This document shows positions 28,784 through 37,845 of a DNA stretch of 64,000 bases, piece after piece. Origin of the DNA: Streptomyces bungoensis (GTDB taxonomy: Bacteria > Actinomycetota > Actinomycetes > Streptomycetales > Streptomycetaceae); the NCBI RefSeq assembly GCF_001514215.1, contig NZ_KQ948857.1, positions 208,953-272,952 on the forward strand, given 5' to 3'. Each line of letters starts with the position of its first letter. Positions within the stretch are counted from its first letter, which is position 1. The notes below the pieces were generated by a model that saw only the letters and a list, made by a program, of their open reading frames with translations, was not told where the DNA came from and made no database searches. Both the position numbers and the translations under genes were made by a program.

Positions 28784-28860
28784 GGGGCTATAGCTCAGTT
28801 GGTTAGAGCGCATCCCTGATAAGGATGAGGCCACAGGTTCAAATCCTGTTAGCCCCACCA
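28784..28860 (+). tRNA. tRNA-Ile (anticodon GAT)
   Basis: The complete cloverleaf has acceptor arms GGGGCTA and TAGCCCC, an anticodon stem CATCC/GGATG with loop CTGATAA, a T arm with GGTTCAAATCC, and an encoded CCA (28858-28860). The 3' half from 28815 is shared with the element's attachment site, so the element insertion rebuilt an intact gene. Confidence 0.97.
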
Positions 28861-28880
28861 GCGAGAAGACCCCCAGTCGG
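28815..28880. repeat. left attachment repeat (attL) of the AICE
   Basis: 66 bp identical to 38671-38736. It covers the anticodon loop, T arm, CCA and the first half of the tRNA terminator. After one mismatch, identity continues for 22 bases and then, after another, for 5 more. Confidence 0.95.
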
Positions 28881-28898
28881 CAACGGCTGGGGGTCTTT
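28868..28898 (+). terminator. tRNA-Ile terminator
   Basis: GACCCCCAG and CTGGGGGTC with a 10-base loop followed by TTT. It lies inside the shared att region, so a copy also exists at the right end. Confidence 0.85.
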
Positions 28899-28915
28899 GA
28901 CATCCATGGCTGACA

Positions 28916-30073
28916 TCAGCCGATGAGTGGATCTTCCAAAAGCTCGGCGAGCATGCCCACCGCTTCCCGCTCGCTGTCGCCGACCACGTGCGTATAGACG
29001 TCCATGGTCATGCTGATCTGACTGTGCCGCAGGATCGCCTGAGCCACCTTGGGGTGCACCTTCAAAAAGGCCAGCAGGGTGCCGCAGGTATGCCGAGCGA
29101 GGCGCACCGTGATCCGGCGAACACCAGCGCGCTTGACGAGCCGATCGAAGGTGCGGGAGAAGCCCACCGGGTCGATCAGGCCGCCGTGCTCGGAGGAGAA
29201 GATCAGGTCCTGGTCCGGCTCCTGGGACCAGTGCTCACCGGCGATCTTCCGTTCCAGCTCTTGGAGCTCCCGGCGCTCGTCCAGGACCCGAGCGCAGAAC
29301 TCCGGGAGCGGGAGGACGGCCTGGGAGGACTCCGTCTTGAGGTCCTTGAGGACCAGGCCCACGCCCTTGACCCGCTGCACCTGCTTGACCGGGGTGAAGT
29401 GGCCGGCCTCGAAGTCGATGTCCTGCCAGCGCAGGCCAAGCACCTCGCTGCGGCGGAGGCCGAGGACAAGGACGAGGACGCAGGCCGCGTAGAGGCGGTG
29501 AGCGCGGACGGAGCGAAGGAACGCGATCGCCTCTCGTGCGTTCCACGCCGTGCCCTTGTCCTTGGTCACCTTGGGCATGTCGACCAGGAGGGCGACGTTG
29601 CGCGTGACCAGCTCCTCGCGCATGGCCCGGTTGAGCGCGTTGCGGAGGACGCGGAGGACCTCGAAGCGGGCGGAGGCACCAACCTTTTCCCGCGCCAGCG
29701 TGGCCATGAAGGCGCGGATCTGTGCCGGGGTGAGCTTGACCAGCGGCTTCTTACCGAGGTGAGGCACGAGGTAGAGCCTCACCTTGGACTCGTACTTGAC
29801 GTACGTGTTGTGCTCGCGCTCCGGAGCGACGATGTGCTCCAGCCAGTAGGTCATCCACTCGCCGAGCGTCCAGGACCGGGACGGCACCGGGATGCCGTTG
29901 CGCTCCTGGTCTTGGAGCTTGCCGAGCTTCTCGTTGGCCTCGTCCCAGGTCCGGCCGTACACGTACTTGCGCACCCGGTTGCCGTCCGTGTCGGTCACGT
30001 ACGCGGCGCCCTGGTAGCGACCATCGGACCGCTTGGTGATCGTGCCGCCGCCATTGGGCCGACGCTTCGCCAT
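28916..30073 (-). CDS. int: tyrosine recombinase (integrase) of the AICE
   Basis: 385 residues starting MAKRRPNGGGTITKR. An N-terminal arm-binding region is followed by a SAM-like core-binding domain (about 65-170, LGEWMTYWLEHIV) and the catalytic domain with the Arg box LGLRRSEVLGLRW, Lys in the beta-hairpin, RLARHTCGT, ILRHSQ and the nucleophile Tyr360 in DVYTHVV. The first His of the usual HxxRH box reads Arg324 here (RxxRH); the relic copy downstream has the same. Start ATG overlaps xis by 3-4 bases. It integrates the element into tRNA-Ile next to its stop codon. Confidence 0.95.
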   Translation of the reverse strand: MAKRRPNGGGTITKRSDGRYQGAAYVTDTDGNRVRKYVYGRTWDEANEKLGKLQDQERNGIPVPSRSWTLGEWMTYWLEHIVAPEREHNTYVKYESKVRLYLVPHLGKKPLVKLTPAQIRAFMATLAREKVGASARFEVLRVLRNALNRAMREELVTRNVALLVDMPKVTKDKGTAWNAREAIAFLRSVRAHRLYAACVLVLVLGLRRSEVLGLRWQDIDFEAGHFTPVKQVQRVKGVGLVLKDLKTESSQAVLPLPEFCARVLDERRELQELERKIAGEHWSQEPDQDLIFSSEHGGLIDPVGFSRTFDRLVKRAGVRRITVRLARHTCGTLLAFLKVHPKVAQAILRHSQISMTMDVYTHVVGDSEREAVGMLAELLEDPLIG

Positions 30074-30257
30074 CAGGCAGCCTCTCCGATCTGAGCAGTA
30101 ATGAAGTCGTGCACCGCCTGGTCCGGGATGCGCCGGCACCCGTCGACCTTGATGGACATGAGGCGGTGCGTGCGGATCAGGTCGTAGACCTTGGTACGGC
30201 CCACCTTCAGCCGCGCCATGACCTCGGGCACGGTCAGCAGGACAGGGGCGGCAGTGG

Positions 30258-30261
<4 letters not shown>
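30073..30261 (-). CDS. xis: excisionase (helix-turn-helix)
   Basis: 62 residues. A winged-helix HTH_17-type sequence is visible: LLTVPEVMARLKVGRTKVYDLIRTHRL, then a basic wing ending DFITAQIGEAA. Such small proteins bend att DNA and direct the integrase towards excision. Translationally coupled to int (ATGA overlap) and preceded by rep with the same type of overlap (30258-30261). Confidence 0.9.
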
Positions 30262-31645
<1,384 letters not shown>

Positions 31646-31649
<4 letters not shown>

Positions 31650-31888
31650 GCGGCACCCTCCGGAGCGGTTTCGGCGATCCGGTCGAGGGCCGAGGCGGCT
31701 TCCTCGGCGACGCGTGCCAGGGCGCGCAGAGCGTCGGCAGTGCCCGGACGGGCGATCAGGGCAAGGTCGACGAACTCTCCCCCGACACGCAGGCTGACGA
31801 AGCCCTCGTCCTCGGGCGTGGGGGCGAACACGCTCAGGCGGGCGGTGGTGTCCGGCTCCAGGTGGGCGGAGGTGGTGATCGTCCTCAT
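31646..31888 (-). CDS. small AICE protein of unknown function
   Basis: 80 residues, acidic, without Cys or membrane segments: MRTITTSAHLEP, a beta-rich middle (GFVSLRVGGEFVDLALI) and an Ala-rich helix (ADALRALARVAEEAASALDRI). Its stop overlaps the rep start by four bases (GTGA). ATG 31888 has GGGGAGG 11 bases upstream. Proteins like this are frequent in AICE replication operons, but I cannot give a role. Confidence 0.75.
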
Positions 31889-31896
31889 GGCTGCGG

Positions 31897-32079
31897 TCAC
31901 CTCCCCGCGCGGGCGAGGCGGGCGGCAGGCGTGGTGCCCGAACCCTTGCAGGCCGGGCAGGTGACGCGGAGGGTGACGCGGGTGCCGTCGCGGTGCCGAG
32001 CACCAGTCGTGATGTGGGCGGTGGCATGGCCATCGCAGTCGCGGCAGACGCGCGTCTTGGGGGCGTGCTGGGGCATCAT
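31897..32079 (-). CDS. small zinc-ribbon protein
   Basis: 60 residues with two CxxC pairs: VCRDCDGHATAHI and VTCPACKGSGT, spaced as in DnaJ-like or rubredoxin-type zinc knuckles, with a basic C-terminus. It lies in the same operon just upstream of the 80-residue protein. Probably binds zinc; a function in DNA transfer or as a protein partner is only inferred from context. Confidence 0.75.
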   Translation of the reverse strand: MMPQHAPKTRVCRDCDGHATAHITTGARHRDGTRVTLRVTCPACKGSGTTPAARLARAGR

Positions 32080-32169
32080 GGGGCTTCCCTTTCGGGTCCG
32101 TTGGATCTGGAAGTGGTGCAGGCGCCCGGAGCGGCGGAAGTTTGGCGACCGAGGCCGTTCCGGGGGCCG

Positions 32170-32718
32170 TTATGGGCGGGTGTTGCGTCTGCCGTGGCCC
32201 TTGACCGCGTACATCGCCGCGTCGGCGGCAGCCAGGGCGTCGGTGAGAGTCCGTACCGGCAGGTGAGAGCAGTAGCAGCGGCCCACCGATGCCGAGACCG
32301 GCAGGGTGCGGCCGTCGTGTTCGAGCGGCCCGTCCAGCGCGAGCTGCAGGGCGTGGAGGCTGGGGGTGCGGCCGGGGTCGGTGATGATCGCGGCGAACTC
32401 GTCTCCGCCGAGGCGGGCGGCGATCCCGTAGCGGCCACACCAGGTGTTCAATCGGCGGGCGGTGGCGGTGAGAACCGCGTCTCCTGCGGCGTGGCCGTGG
32501 GTGTCGTTGGTGGCCTTGAAGTCGTCCAGGTCGATCAGCAGGACCAGGGCTGCGGGGTGCTTGGCGAGCAGGTGTTCGGCGCGGGTGGTCCATCCGGCGC
32601 GGGTGTGCAGGCCGGTCAGCGGATCACGGCGGGCAGTGGCCAGGCGGCGGACGAGGAGGCCGCCGTGGACGGCCCAGCCCAGCGTGGGTAACGCGGCGGC
32701 GATGACGTGGGTGTCCAT
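32170..32718 (-). CDS. GGDEF domain protein (putative diguanylate cyclase) in the transfer operon
   Basis: 182 residues. One N-terminal hydrophobic segment (about 5-23) is followed directly by a GGDEF domain: DPLTGLHTRAGW, the first metal aspartate in LLIDLDDFKATNDTHGH (Asp63), and the active-site GGDEF at 104-108 (ARLGGDEFAA). No inhibitory RxxD site is five residues before GGDEF. The residues needed for c-di-GMP synthesis are present, so it may be active. In Streptomyces c-di-GMP controls development through BldD and the RsiG anti-sigma factor. The start ATG at 32718 lies four bases from the upstream spread gene. Confidence 0.88.
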   Translation of the reverse strand: MDTHVIAAALPTLGWAVHGGLLVRRLATARRDPLTGLHTRAGWTTRAEHLLAKHPAALVLLIDLDDFKATNDTHGHAAGDAVLTATARRLNTWCGRYGIAARLGGDEFAAIITDPGRTPSLHALQLALDGPLEHDGRTLPVSASVGRCYCSHLPVRTLTDALAAADAAMYAVKGHGRRNTRP

Positions 32719-32721
32719 CGT

Positions 32722-33033
32722 TCAGCGTCCCTTTCGCAGGTCGGTGATGAGGAAGCGGAGCACCACGGCGGTCACGGCGACCGACACGGCGGTGATGGCG
32801 ACGGCCAGGAGCATGGAGACGAGGACGGCGCCGACGACCAGGACCACAGCCCCACAACCGGCCGCGAGGGCGAGAGCGCTGCCGGGGGTGAGCTGGACGG
32901 CCGGACGCTGGGAGACCGGCGCGGGGACGACCGCGGCCGGGGCCTGAACCGCGGGGACCTGAGCGGCCATCTGCGCCGGGGTGGCGGTCGGTGCGGGGGC
33001 GGTGTCCGGGGGCGGGTACTTCGGTGTGAACAC
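32722..33033 (-). CDS. SpdB-like membrane spread protein
   Basis: 103 residues. A Pro/Ala-rich N-terminal half is followed by two long hydrophobic helices (ALALAAGCGAVVLVVGAVLV, LLAVAITAVSVAVTAVVL) and a short basic tail (RFLITDLRKGR). The layout matches the small Spd membrane proteins that help spread conjugative Streptomyces plasmids through recipient hyphae. Assignment rests on layout and context. Confidence 0.7.
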   Translation of the reverse strand: MFTPKYPPPDTAPAPTATPAQMAAQVPAVQAPAAVVPAPVSQRPAVQLTPGSALALAAGCGAVVLVVGAVLVSMLLAVAITAVSVAVTAVVLRFLITDLRKGR

Positions 33034-33048
33034 GGGATCTTCCTCCTG

Positions 33049-33234
33049 TCAGGCGTTGCAGCGGTGGGTGCGGGCGGCGAGTTCGGCGGCGGAGCGGTCG
33101 CGGTGTTCGGTGGAGAAGCCGCAGCCGGGGGCGGTGCAGGCGGCGGTGTGCTTGGTCTTGCCGCGGCCGTTGTTGTAGGTGCCGACCTCGACCGGGCCGA
33201 CGCGGATCACGTTGTAGAAGCGGTTCGGGCGCAC
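33049..33234 (-). CDS. mobile element transfer protein (short)
   Basis: 61 residues from GTG 33234: MRPNRFYNVIRVGPVEVGTYNNGRGKTKHTAACTAPGC and a C-terminal His/Cys pair. The RFYNVIRVGP start recalls small proteins that recur in AICEs and are annotated as mobile element transfer proteins. CxxxxxC with HxC suggests a zinc site. Role in transfer is inferred from the neighbours. Confidence 0.8.
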   Translation of the reverse strand: MRPNRFYNVIRVGPVEVGTYNNGRGKTKHTAACTAPGCGFSTEHRDRSAAELAARTHRCNA

Positions 33235-33254
33235 GGGCTGATCCCCTCTCGGTT

Positions 33255-33917
33255 TCAGGTGAGTTGGAGTTGGGCGGCGATGGCTTGGCAGGTCGGTGCG
33301 GGCAGGCCGAGCCGGGCGGTGAGCGCGTCGGCGGTGATCGGCTCGCCCGTGCTGTTGCGGTGGGCGTCGGCGATCGAACGGGCGTGGTCGAGCAGTGCCG
33401 GCGGAACGGCCGGGGCGGCGGCCGAAGGCTTCACAGGCGCCGGGGCCAGTTCCGGAGCCGGGACCGGGGCCGGGGGCACCGGTTCGGGGGTGTCGGTGCG
33501 GTGCACCTCGACTTCCGGGGAGGCCGGTTCTTCGTCCGGCTCCGGCTCCACGGCGGCCGGGACGGGGGCGTGGACGAGGAGGGTGCCGCCGAGGAAGGCG
33601 AGGGCGGGCCATCCGGCGACGAGGATGCGCAGCCAGGCGGGCACCTGGTGCAGGTCGAGCAGCCCGGCGGTGGCGACGTTGGCGCCGAGCGAGGCCGCCA
33701 GGGCGATGGCGAACCAGGTCCACGAGGACCGGTCCCGGCCGGCGCGCAGCCGACGCCAGGCGGCGACCAGGAGCAGGTCCACCGAGACCGGATAAGCCCA
33801 TGCCTTCCATCCGGACTGCCCGGCCGCCGCCGCCAGGTCGTGCAGGTGCGCGAAGGACAGAGCACCAGCGATCACGGCCTGAATCAGGACGGCATCAGGG
33901 CGCAGCGAGCGGTTCAC
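33255..33917 (-). CDS. DUF2637-type membrane protein (Spd-like)
   Basis: 220 residues. Four hydrophobic helices (AVLIQAVIAGALSFAHLHDLA, WAYPVSVDLLLVAAW, WFAIALAASLGANVATAGL, ILVAGWPALAFLGGTLLV) form the DUF2637 membrane core, followed by a Pro/Glu-rich cytoplasmic region and a small HTH-like tail (PITADALTARLGLPAPTCQAIAAQL). DUF2637 proteins commonly lie beside the tra gene of actinomycete elements. Start GTG 33917 is set by the conserved MNRSLRPDAV. Confidence 0.8.
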   Translation of the reverse strand: MNRSLRPDAVLIQAVIAGALSFAHLHDLAAAAGQSGWKAWAYPVSVDLLLVAAWRRLRAGRDRSSWTWFAIALAASLGANVATAGLLDLHQVPAWLRILVAGWPALAFLGGTLLVHAPVPAAVEPEPDEEPASPEVEVHRTDTPEPVPPAPVPAPELAPAPVKPSAAAPAVPPALLDHARSIADAHRNSTGEPITADALTARLGLPAPTCQAIAAQLQLT

Positions 33918-33928
33918 AGCGATACCCC

Positions 33929-35269
33929 TTACTCCGTGACCGGCCGTGGCTTGACCAGCGACGGACCCGTCTCCGGGGCGTCGGCGGGCACGTGTGGGCG
34001 AAACCGGTCCAGGGCGGGAAGGTCGGGCACCAGGTGGGCGAACTCCCGGCACGCCGCCTTGGCCTCATCCCGGGAGGTGTGGGGGGTGCGGATCTTTGCC
34101 CAGCCACCGGAGGAGTCGGCCGCCACGGCGGTGCCGGGCCGTTCCGCAGGGATAAGGGAGGCGGCCGCCACCGCATCCGGAGCCACGTCGGCGAGGCCCA
34201 TTTCGGCGGTCTGCTTGTCGTTGACCCGGTGCACCACCCGGCCCGTGAGCTGGGCGCGCAGCATGGTCGCGCCCTTGCCCAGCTCGGAGCCGAAGCGCTG
34301 CCCGCACACCTCCAGGTAGATCCCGACCGCGCGGGCCATCTGCGCCAGCCGGATCAACGCGGTGACGATCCGCTCCCGCCGCTCCTCATCCTTCTTCGAG
34401 GAGATCAGGAACAGCTCCGCCACCTCGTCGACCAGGACGACGACGGGCACCGGCCGTAACCGCTCGGGCAGGTCCCACATGTCCGAGACGCCGTGCGCGC
34501 TCAGCAGGTCGAAGCGGGACTCCATCTCGCCCACCAGCACATCGAGCAGCGCGGCCGAGTCGTCCGGGGTGGTGACCAGGGCCGACAGCCGGGGCGCGTA
34601 CGCGGAGTGCTCGACACCGCGCTTACAGTCGATCCCGACCAGCGCCACCGGCAGCCGCGCCAAACCCTTGATCAAGTTCCGCTGATAGACGGACTTGCCC
34701 GAGCTGTTCGCGCCGAGCGTCAGCGCCATGGGCACCTGGCGGTAGTCCCGGACGAACGCCGTGCCGTCCTCCCGCAGCGCCACCGGAACCGCCAGACCCT
34801 CAGAGCGAGCCCCGCGCGGCATCCGGACCTGACGCAGCACGTCATAGCCGGTCATCCGCAGCTCGACGTACCCCGGCTTGGTCTCGGCGATCGTCACCGA
34901 GTGCACGCCCCAGGCATGCCGCAGCCGCTCCGAGGCCGCCATCAGGTCGGCAGGTTCCAGGCCGGCGGGAAGCCGCAGCGTCACCCGCAGCCCGGTCGAC
35001 GTACCCCGGACCCGGCGCACCTTCGGCGGGACCGGCAGCACCTCCCGGCGGGCCACGTTCCGGGCGAGAAAGGCCCGCATCCGCGACGGCTGCACCGTCA
35101 GCCCGCACACGTCCATCGTGGAGCGGTAGGTGAAGGTGAACCGGCCCCAGGTGACCGGCAGCCCGACCAGCGACCAGTACACGCGCGGAGCGCGCACCTT
35201 CGCGTAGCCCAGACCGCCGGCCCCTGCGAGGACTCCCGTGGTCTCCAGGACCATGGACACGTCGGTCAT
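33929..35269 (-). CDS. traSA: FtsK/SpoIIIE-type DNA translocase (TraSA-like)
   Basis: 446 residues. The only protein needed for conjugal transfer of double-stranded DNA in pSAM2-type elements; a hexameric pump. Walker A GANSSGKS is at 186-193 (usual GxxxxGKS/T), and Walker B is VVVLVDEVAEL with Asp281-Glu282. The N-terminal half is a membrane-associated, RNA/DNA-binding-like region without long helices except one near residues 10-22. It lies 2 bases after the SCO3933-like gene and 11 before DUF2637. Confidence 0.93.
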   Translation of the reverse strand: MTDVSMVLETTGVLAGAGGLGYAKVRAPRVYWSLVGLPVTWGRFTFTYRSTMDVCGLTVQPSRMRAFLARNVARREVLPVPPKVRRVRGTSTGLRVTLRLPAGLEPADLMAASERLRHAWGVHSVTIAETKPGYVELRMTGYDVLRQVRMPRGARSEGLAVPVALREDGTAFVRDYRQVPMALTLGANSSGKSVYQRNLIKGLARLPVALVGIDCKRGVEHSAYAPRLSALVTTPDDSAALLDVLVGEMESRFDLLSAHGVSDMWDLPERLRPVPVVVLVDEVAELFLISSKKDEERRERIVTALIRLAQMARAVGIYLEVCGQRFGSELGKGATMLRAQLTGRVVHRVNDKQTAEMGLADVAPDAVAAASLIPAERPGTAVAADSSGGWAKIRTPHTSRDEAKAACREFAHLVPDLPALDRFRPHVPADAPETGPSLVKPRPVTE

Positions 35270-35271
35270 GG

Positions 35272-35601
35272 TCAGGCCACCGGGGTGATCGCGACCGCGC
35301 GGAACGAGATGCCGTGCCGCTTCTGGCCGTTGAACTCGTTCTCCCAGTCCCGGGCCTTCAGGCCGACCACCTTCACCGGCATGCCCGGCGCCAGACCCTC
35401 CGGGTAGCCGGTCTCCGGGACGGTGACCTGGTAGAGGTTCCCCTCCCCCTCGTCCGAGACCAGTAGGCCCACCGTCGACAGGGCGGCACCGGTCTCCCGG
35501 TCCAGCGCCCGCTCACCGGTCTTGGCGTTGGCCAGCTTCGGCGTCGGCGCGGTCGCCACGAACACCACAGCAGTCGACGTGTCGATCTTGAAAGACGGCA
35601 T
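35272..35601 (-). CDS. SCO3933-family regulatory protein
   Basis: 109 residues. Contains FKIDTSTAVVFVATAPTPKLANAKTGERALDRETGA and PWENEFNGRKRHGI-like ARDWENEFNGQKRHGISFRAVAI, the recurrent pattern of the small AICE protein that precedes tra. It is the first gene of the transfer operon and is transcribed from the KorSA-like operator region. Confidence 0.8.
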   Translation of the reverse strand: MPSFKIDTSTAVVFVATAPTPKLANAKTGERALDRETGAALSTVGLLVSDEGEGNLYQVTVPETGYPEGLAPGMPVKVVGLKARDWENEFNGQKRHGISFRAVAITPVA

Positions 35602-35658
35602 GAAGCACTCCCTTTGAGTCGAGATCTGAGGGCAGCACGAAAAGGCCCCCAGTCGCCA

Positions 35659-35731
35659 CTGTCCTAGGACTGCGAGCGACCTGAAGAGACTTTGGCACGC
35701 AGTCCTGGGACTGTCAACAGTCCTGGGACTG
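35659..35731. promoter_or_regulatory. three KorSA-type operator palindromes
   Basis: CAGTCCTGGGACTG occurs twice (35700-35713 and 35718-35731), 18 bases apart, with a close relative CTGTCCTAGGACTG at 35659-35672. They lie between the divergent operon and the GntR gene. A repressor dimer binding here could control both directions, as KorSA does in pSAM2. Confidence 0.85.
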
Positions 35732-35764
35732 TGCTTGACTTGGTGTGTCGAGAGGAGTCGGACG

Positions 35765-36556
35765 ATGACGCCCAAGTGGCGCGAGCTGGCGGACAAGCTG
35801 GCTGAGCAGATCAAGCGGGGTGACTACGCGCCGGGCCAGCAGCTTCCGCAGATCAGGGAGCTAGTTGCAGAGGGCGAGGGCTCAAAGTCCACCGTTCACC
35901 AGGCCTACAAGGCTCTTGAGGCCGAGGGCCTGGTCACGTCCTCTCGCGGACACGGCACAGTCGTGCGCGAGCGGGTCCCGCTCAAGCGACTCGGCATTGC
36001 CAGGTACGACAAGGCGAAGTGGCGTGACGGCGACGAGGTGGCGTTCATCGCCGACCGTGTGGCCTCTGGCCGCAGCTACCGCCGGAACGAGCAGACGCAG
36101 ACGGTCAGCCTGGTGGAAGCCCCGCCAGCGGTAGCAGCTGCGCACGGCCTCCCCGAAGGCGCCGAGGTATACGCGCGAGCGAGGCTGGTGAAGGAAGGCG
36201 ACCAGCCGACCCACACCCTGACCAGCTACTACCGGCCCGAGCACGTCGAAGGCACACGGCTGGTGGACCCGACCCCGGGACCGGCCGGCCGAGGTGGTGG
36301 CTTCCGGGTGCTGTATGACGCGGGCTACGAGATCGACCACATGAAGGAAGAGCTGTTCGCCAGAGCTCCCACGCCCGATGAAGTGAAGCTCTTGCAGCTT
36401 CCGCCGGGCGAACCTGTCGTTGAGTTGCATCGGACGACCTACACGGCTTCTGGCACAGTGGTCGAGTTCGCGATCGGTGTGCACGCGGCTTCGCGCTTCG
36501 CCTGGGAGTACGACTTCAAGGTCCCCGACTCGGCGAAGGACAAGAAGGGGCAGTGA
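35765..36556 (+). CDS. korSA: GntR-family repressor, KorSA-like
   Basis: 263 residues. The N-terminal winged helix (ELADKLAEQIKRGDYAPGQQLPQIRELV, STVHQAYKALEAEGLVTSSRGHGTVV) is GntR type; the C-terminal half is a UTRA ligand-binding domain (VVELHRTTYTASGTVVEF). KorSA controls transfer and replication of pSAM2-type elements by repressing the tra/rep operon. ATG 35765 is preceded by AGAGGAG. It overlaps the next gene by 3-4 bases. Confidence 0.9.
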   Translation: MTPKWRELADKLAEQIKRGDYAPGQQLPQIRELVAEGEGSKSTVHQAYKALEAEGLVTSSRGHGTVVRERVPLKRLGIARYDKAKWRDGDEVAFIADRVASGRSYRRNEQTQTVSLVEAPPAVAAAHGLPEGAEVYARARLVKEGDQPTHTLTSYYRPEHVEGTRLVDPTPGPAGRGGGFRVLYDAGYEIDHMKEELFARAPTPDEVKLLQLPPGEPVVELHRTTYTASGTVVEFAIGVHAASRFAWEYDFKVPDSAKDKKGQ

Positions 36557-37221
36557 TGATCTCTGCACAGGCATGGGCCGACACTCGCCGCCTGTGGGAC
36601 TACCACCAGATGGGCCACACTCTCCGGCCATGCTCAGTCGCCATCGGGCTGGGCAGTCACGACCTGGGTGTGGCCGAGACCGCGGTAGACCTGTACAAGC
36701 GCGGCATGGCTCCACTGCTTGTGTTCACGGGAGCCACCAGCCCCACGACGCGGGACCGCATGCCCCGAGGGGAAGCCGTGCACTACCGAGAGCGCGCGCT
36801 TGAGCTTGGCGTCCCCGACTCGGCCATCCTTGTGGAGCCGCGTGCGCGGAACACGGGGGAGAACATCCGCTTCTCCCGAGAGCTGTTGGAAGAGGCCGAC
36901 GTCGACGTGTCCTCCGTCCTGCTGATCAGCAAGCCGTACGAGGAGAGGCGGGCCTACGCCACCGCACGCAAGCTGTGGCCCGCCGTCGAGATTGTCAGCG
37001 CCTCCAGCCCGATGACGCTGGAGGAGTACGTCGACTCCATCGGGGAGGCCCGGTTGGTCATCGACATGCTTGTAGGAGCGCTACAGCGCCTGCTGATCTA
37101 CCCGGCGCAGGGCTTCATGATCAGCCAGTCCGTGCCGGACGACGTACTCGAGGCCTACGACCGGCTGTGCCACGCGGGCTTCACCGGCCGACTCCTGGTT
37201 ACTGACCAGCCCTCTGCCTAA
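36553..37221 (+). CDS. YdcF/SanA-like (DUF218) cargo protein
   Basis: 222 residues, coupled to korSA by overlap (GTG 36553; ATG 36556 is an alternative). The DUF218 pattern is visible: SVAIGLGSHDLGVAETAVDLYKRGMAPLLVFTGAT, RGEAVHYRERALELGVPDSAILVEPRARNTGENIRFSRELL and VLLISKPYEERRAYATARKL. The Gly-rich, Arg/Asn/Glu residues form a phosphate-binding-type site in this family. No signal peptide or membrane helix is seen, unlike envelope SanA. The usual place after korSA holds pra or a Nudix gene; here it is a different cargo. Role unknown. Confidence 0.8.
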   Translation: MMISAQAWADTRRLWDYHQMGHTLRPCSVAIGLGSHDLGVAETAVDLYKRGMAPLLVFTGATSPTTRDRMPRGEAVHYRERALELGVPDSAILVEPRARNTGENIRFSRELLEEADVDVSSVLLISKPYEERRAYATARKLWPAVEIVSASSPMTLEEYVDSIGEARLVIDMLVGALQRLLIYPAQGFMISQSVPDDVLEAYDRLCHAGFTGRLLVTDQPSA

Positions 37222-37527
37222 ACCGCACTGGTTCCCGACCTATCAGCCCCTGTGCTGTTACAGATTTCTCTACCTCATCAAGCCCCGGCTGCGCTCCGCT
37301 CCGCCGGGCGCGCTCCCGGCTCCGCTGCGGGCGCCGCTCCTGCCTCCGGCCCGCTCCGCCCGCGCTGCGCCGACGCGCGCCCACATGTGGGTAGGGCCGG
37401 TGGCCATGAGTCGATCACCGCTCAGAGTGGCCTGCGGTCAAGGCAATGCCTCCGGCGGGGGATCGGCCGGCACCGGGATGGAGGGGGCGCCGTTCCCGGC
37501 CGCGGGTTGGTAGTGGCGTGCGTGGTG

Positions 37528-37675
37528 CTCCCCTCCCGTCCACCGTCGACCCAGGCAGAGCCGAGCAGACGCGGCCCATGGCGTCCAGGTCGTTCGTACA
37601 GTGGCGCGCTCCACCTGGACGCCATGAACCACGCCCGCTCCACGGTGTGTGGGTCGACGGCGGACGGGATGGGAG
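37528..37675 (-). ncRNA. 63-bp imperfect hairpin, possible structured RNA or single-strand origin
   Basis: Two 63-base arms (37528-37590 and 37613-37675) enclose a 22-base loop. 50 of 63 positions pair by Watson-Crick rules. Of the 13 others, 7 (at 37542, 37561, 37567, 37569, 37572, 37575, 37576) become G-U pairs if the minus strand is the RNA, but only one does on the plus strand. Confidence 0.5.
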
Positions 37676-37845
37676 CTGGGGTAGTTGGTGGCTTAGGTGG
37701 TGCAGGCGAAGTGATTGGCGTCCCGGGCGGGCATGAAGCTCCGCCCACGCCATGCATCGTGCCCAATCCTTGTGTCGCCGAACTGATCACGCTCGTCGGG
37801 ATGGCGTAGGTGCAGGTCAATGCACTGACTGATCAGGTGGTGGCT

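Noticed and set aside
35735..35764. Longer korSA start (GTG/TTG at 35735)
   Set aside because: The extra residues MTWCVERSRT overlap the operator, while ATG 35765 has a good AGAGGAG.
37415..37820. Short minus-strand reading frames through the AICE hairpin
   Set aside because: They are composed of the complement of the palindrome and have neither Shine-Dalgarno nor conserved sequence; RNA or DNA structure explains the region better.
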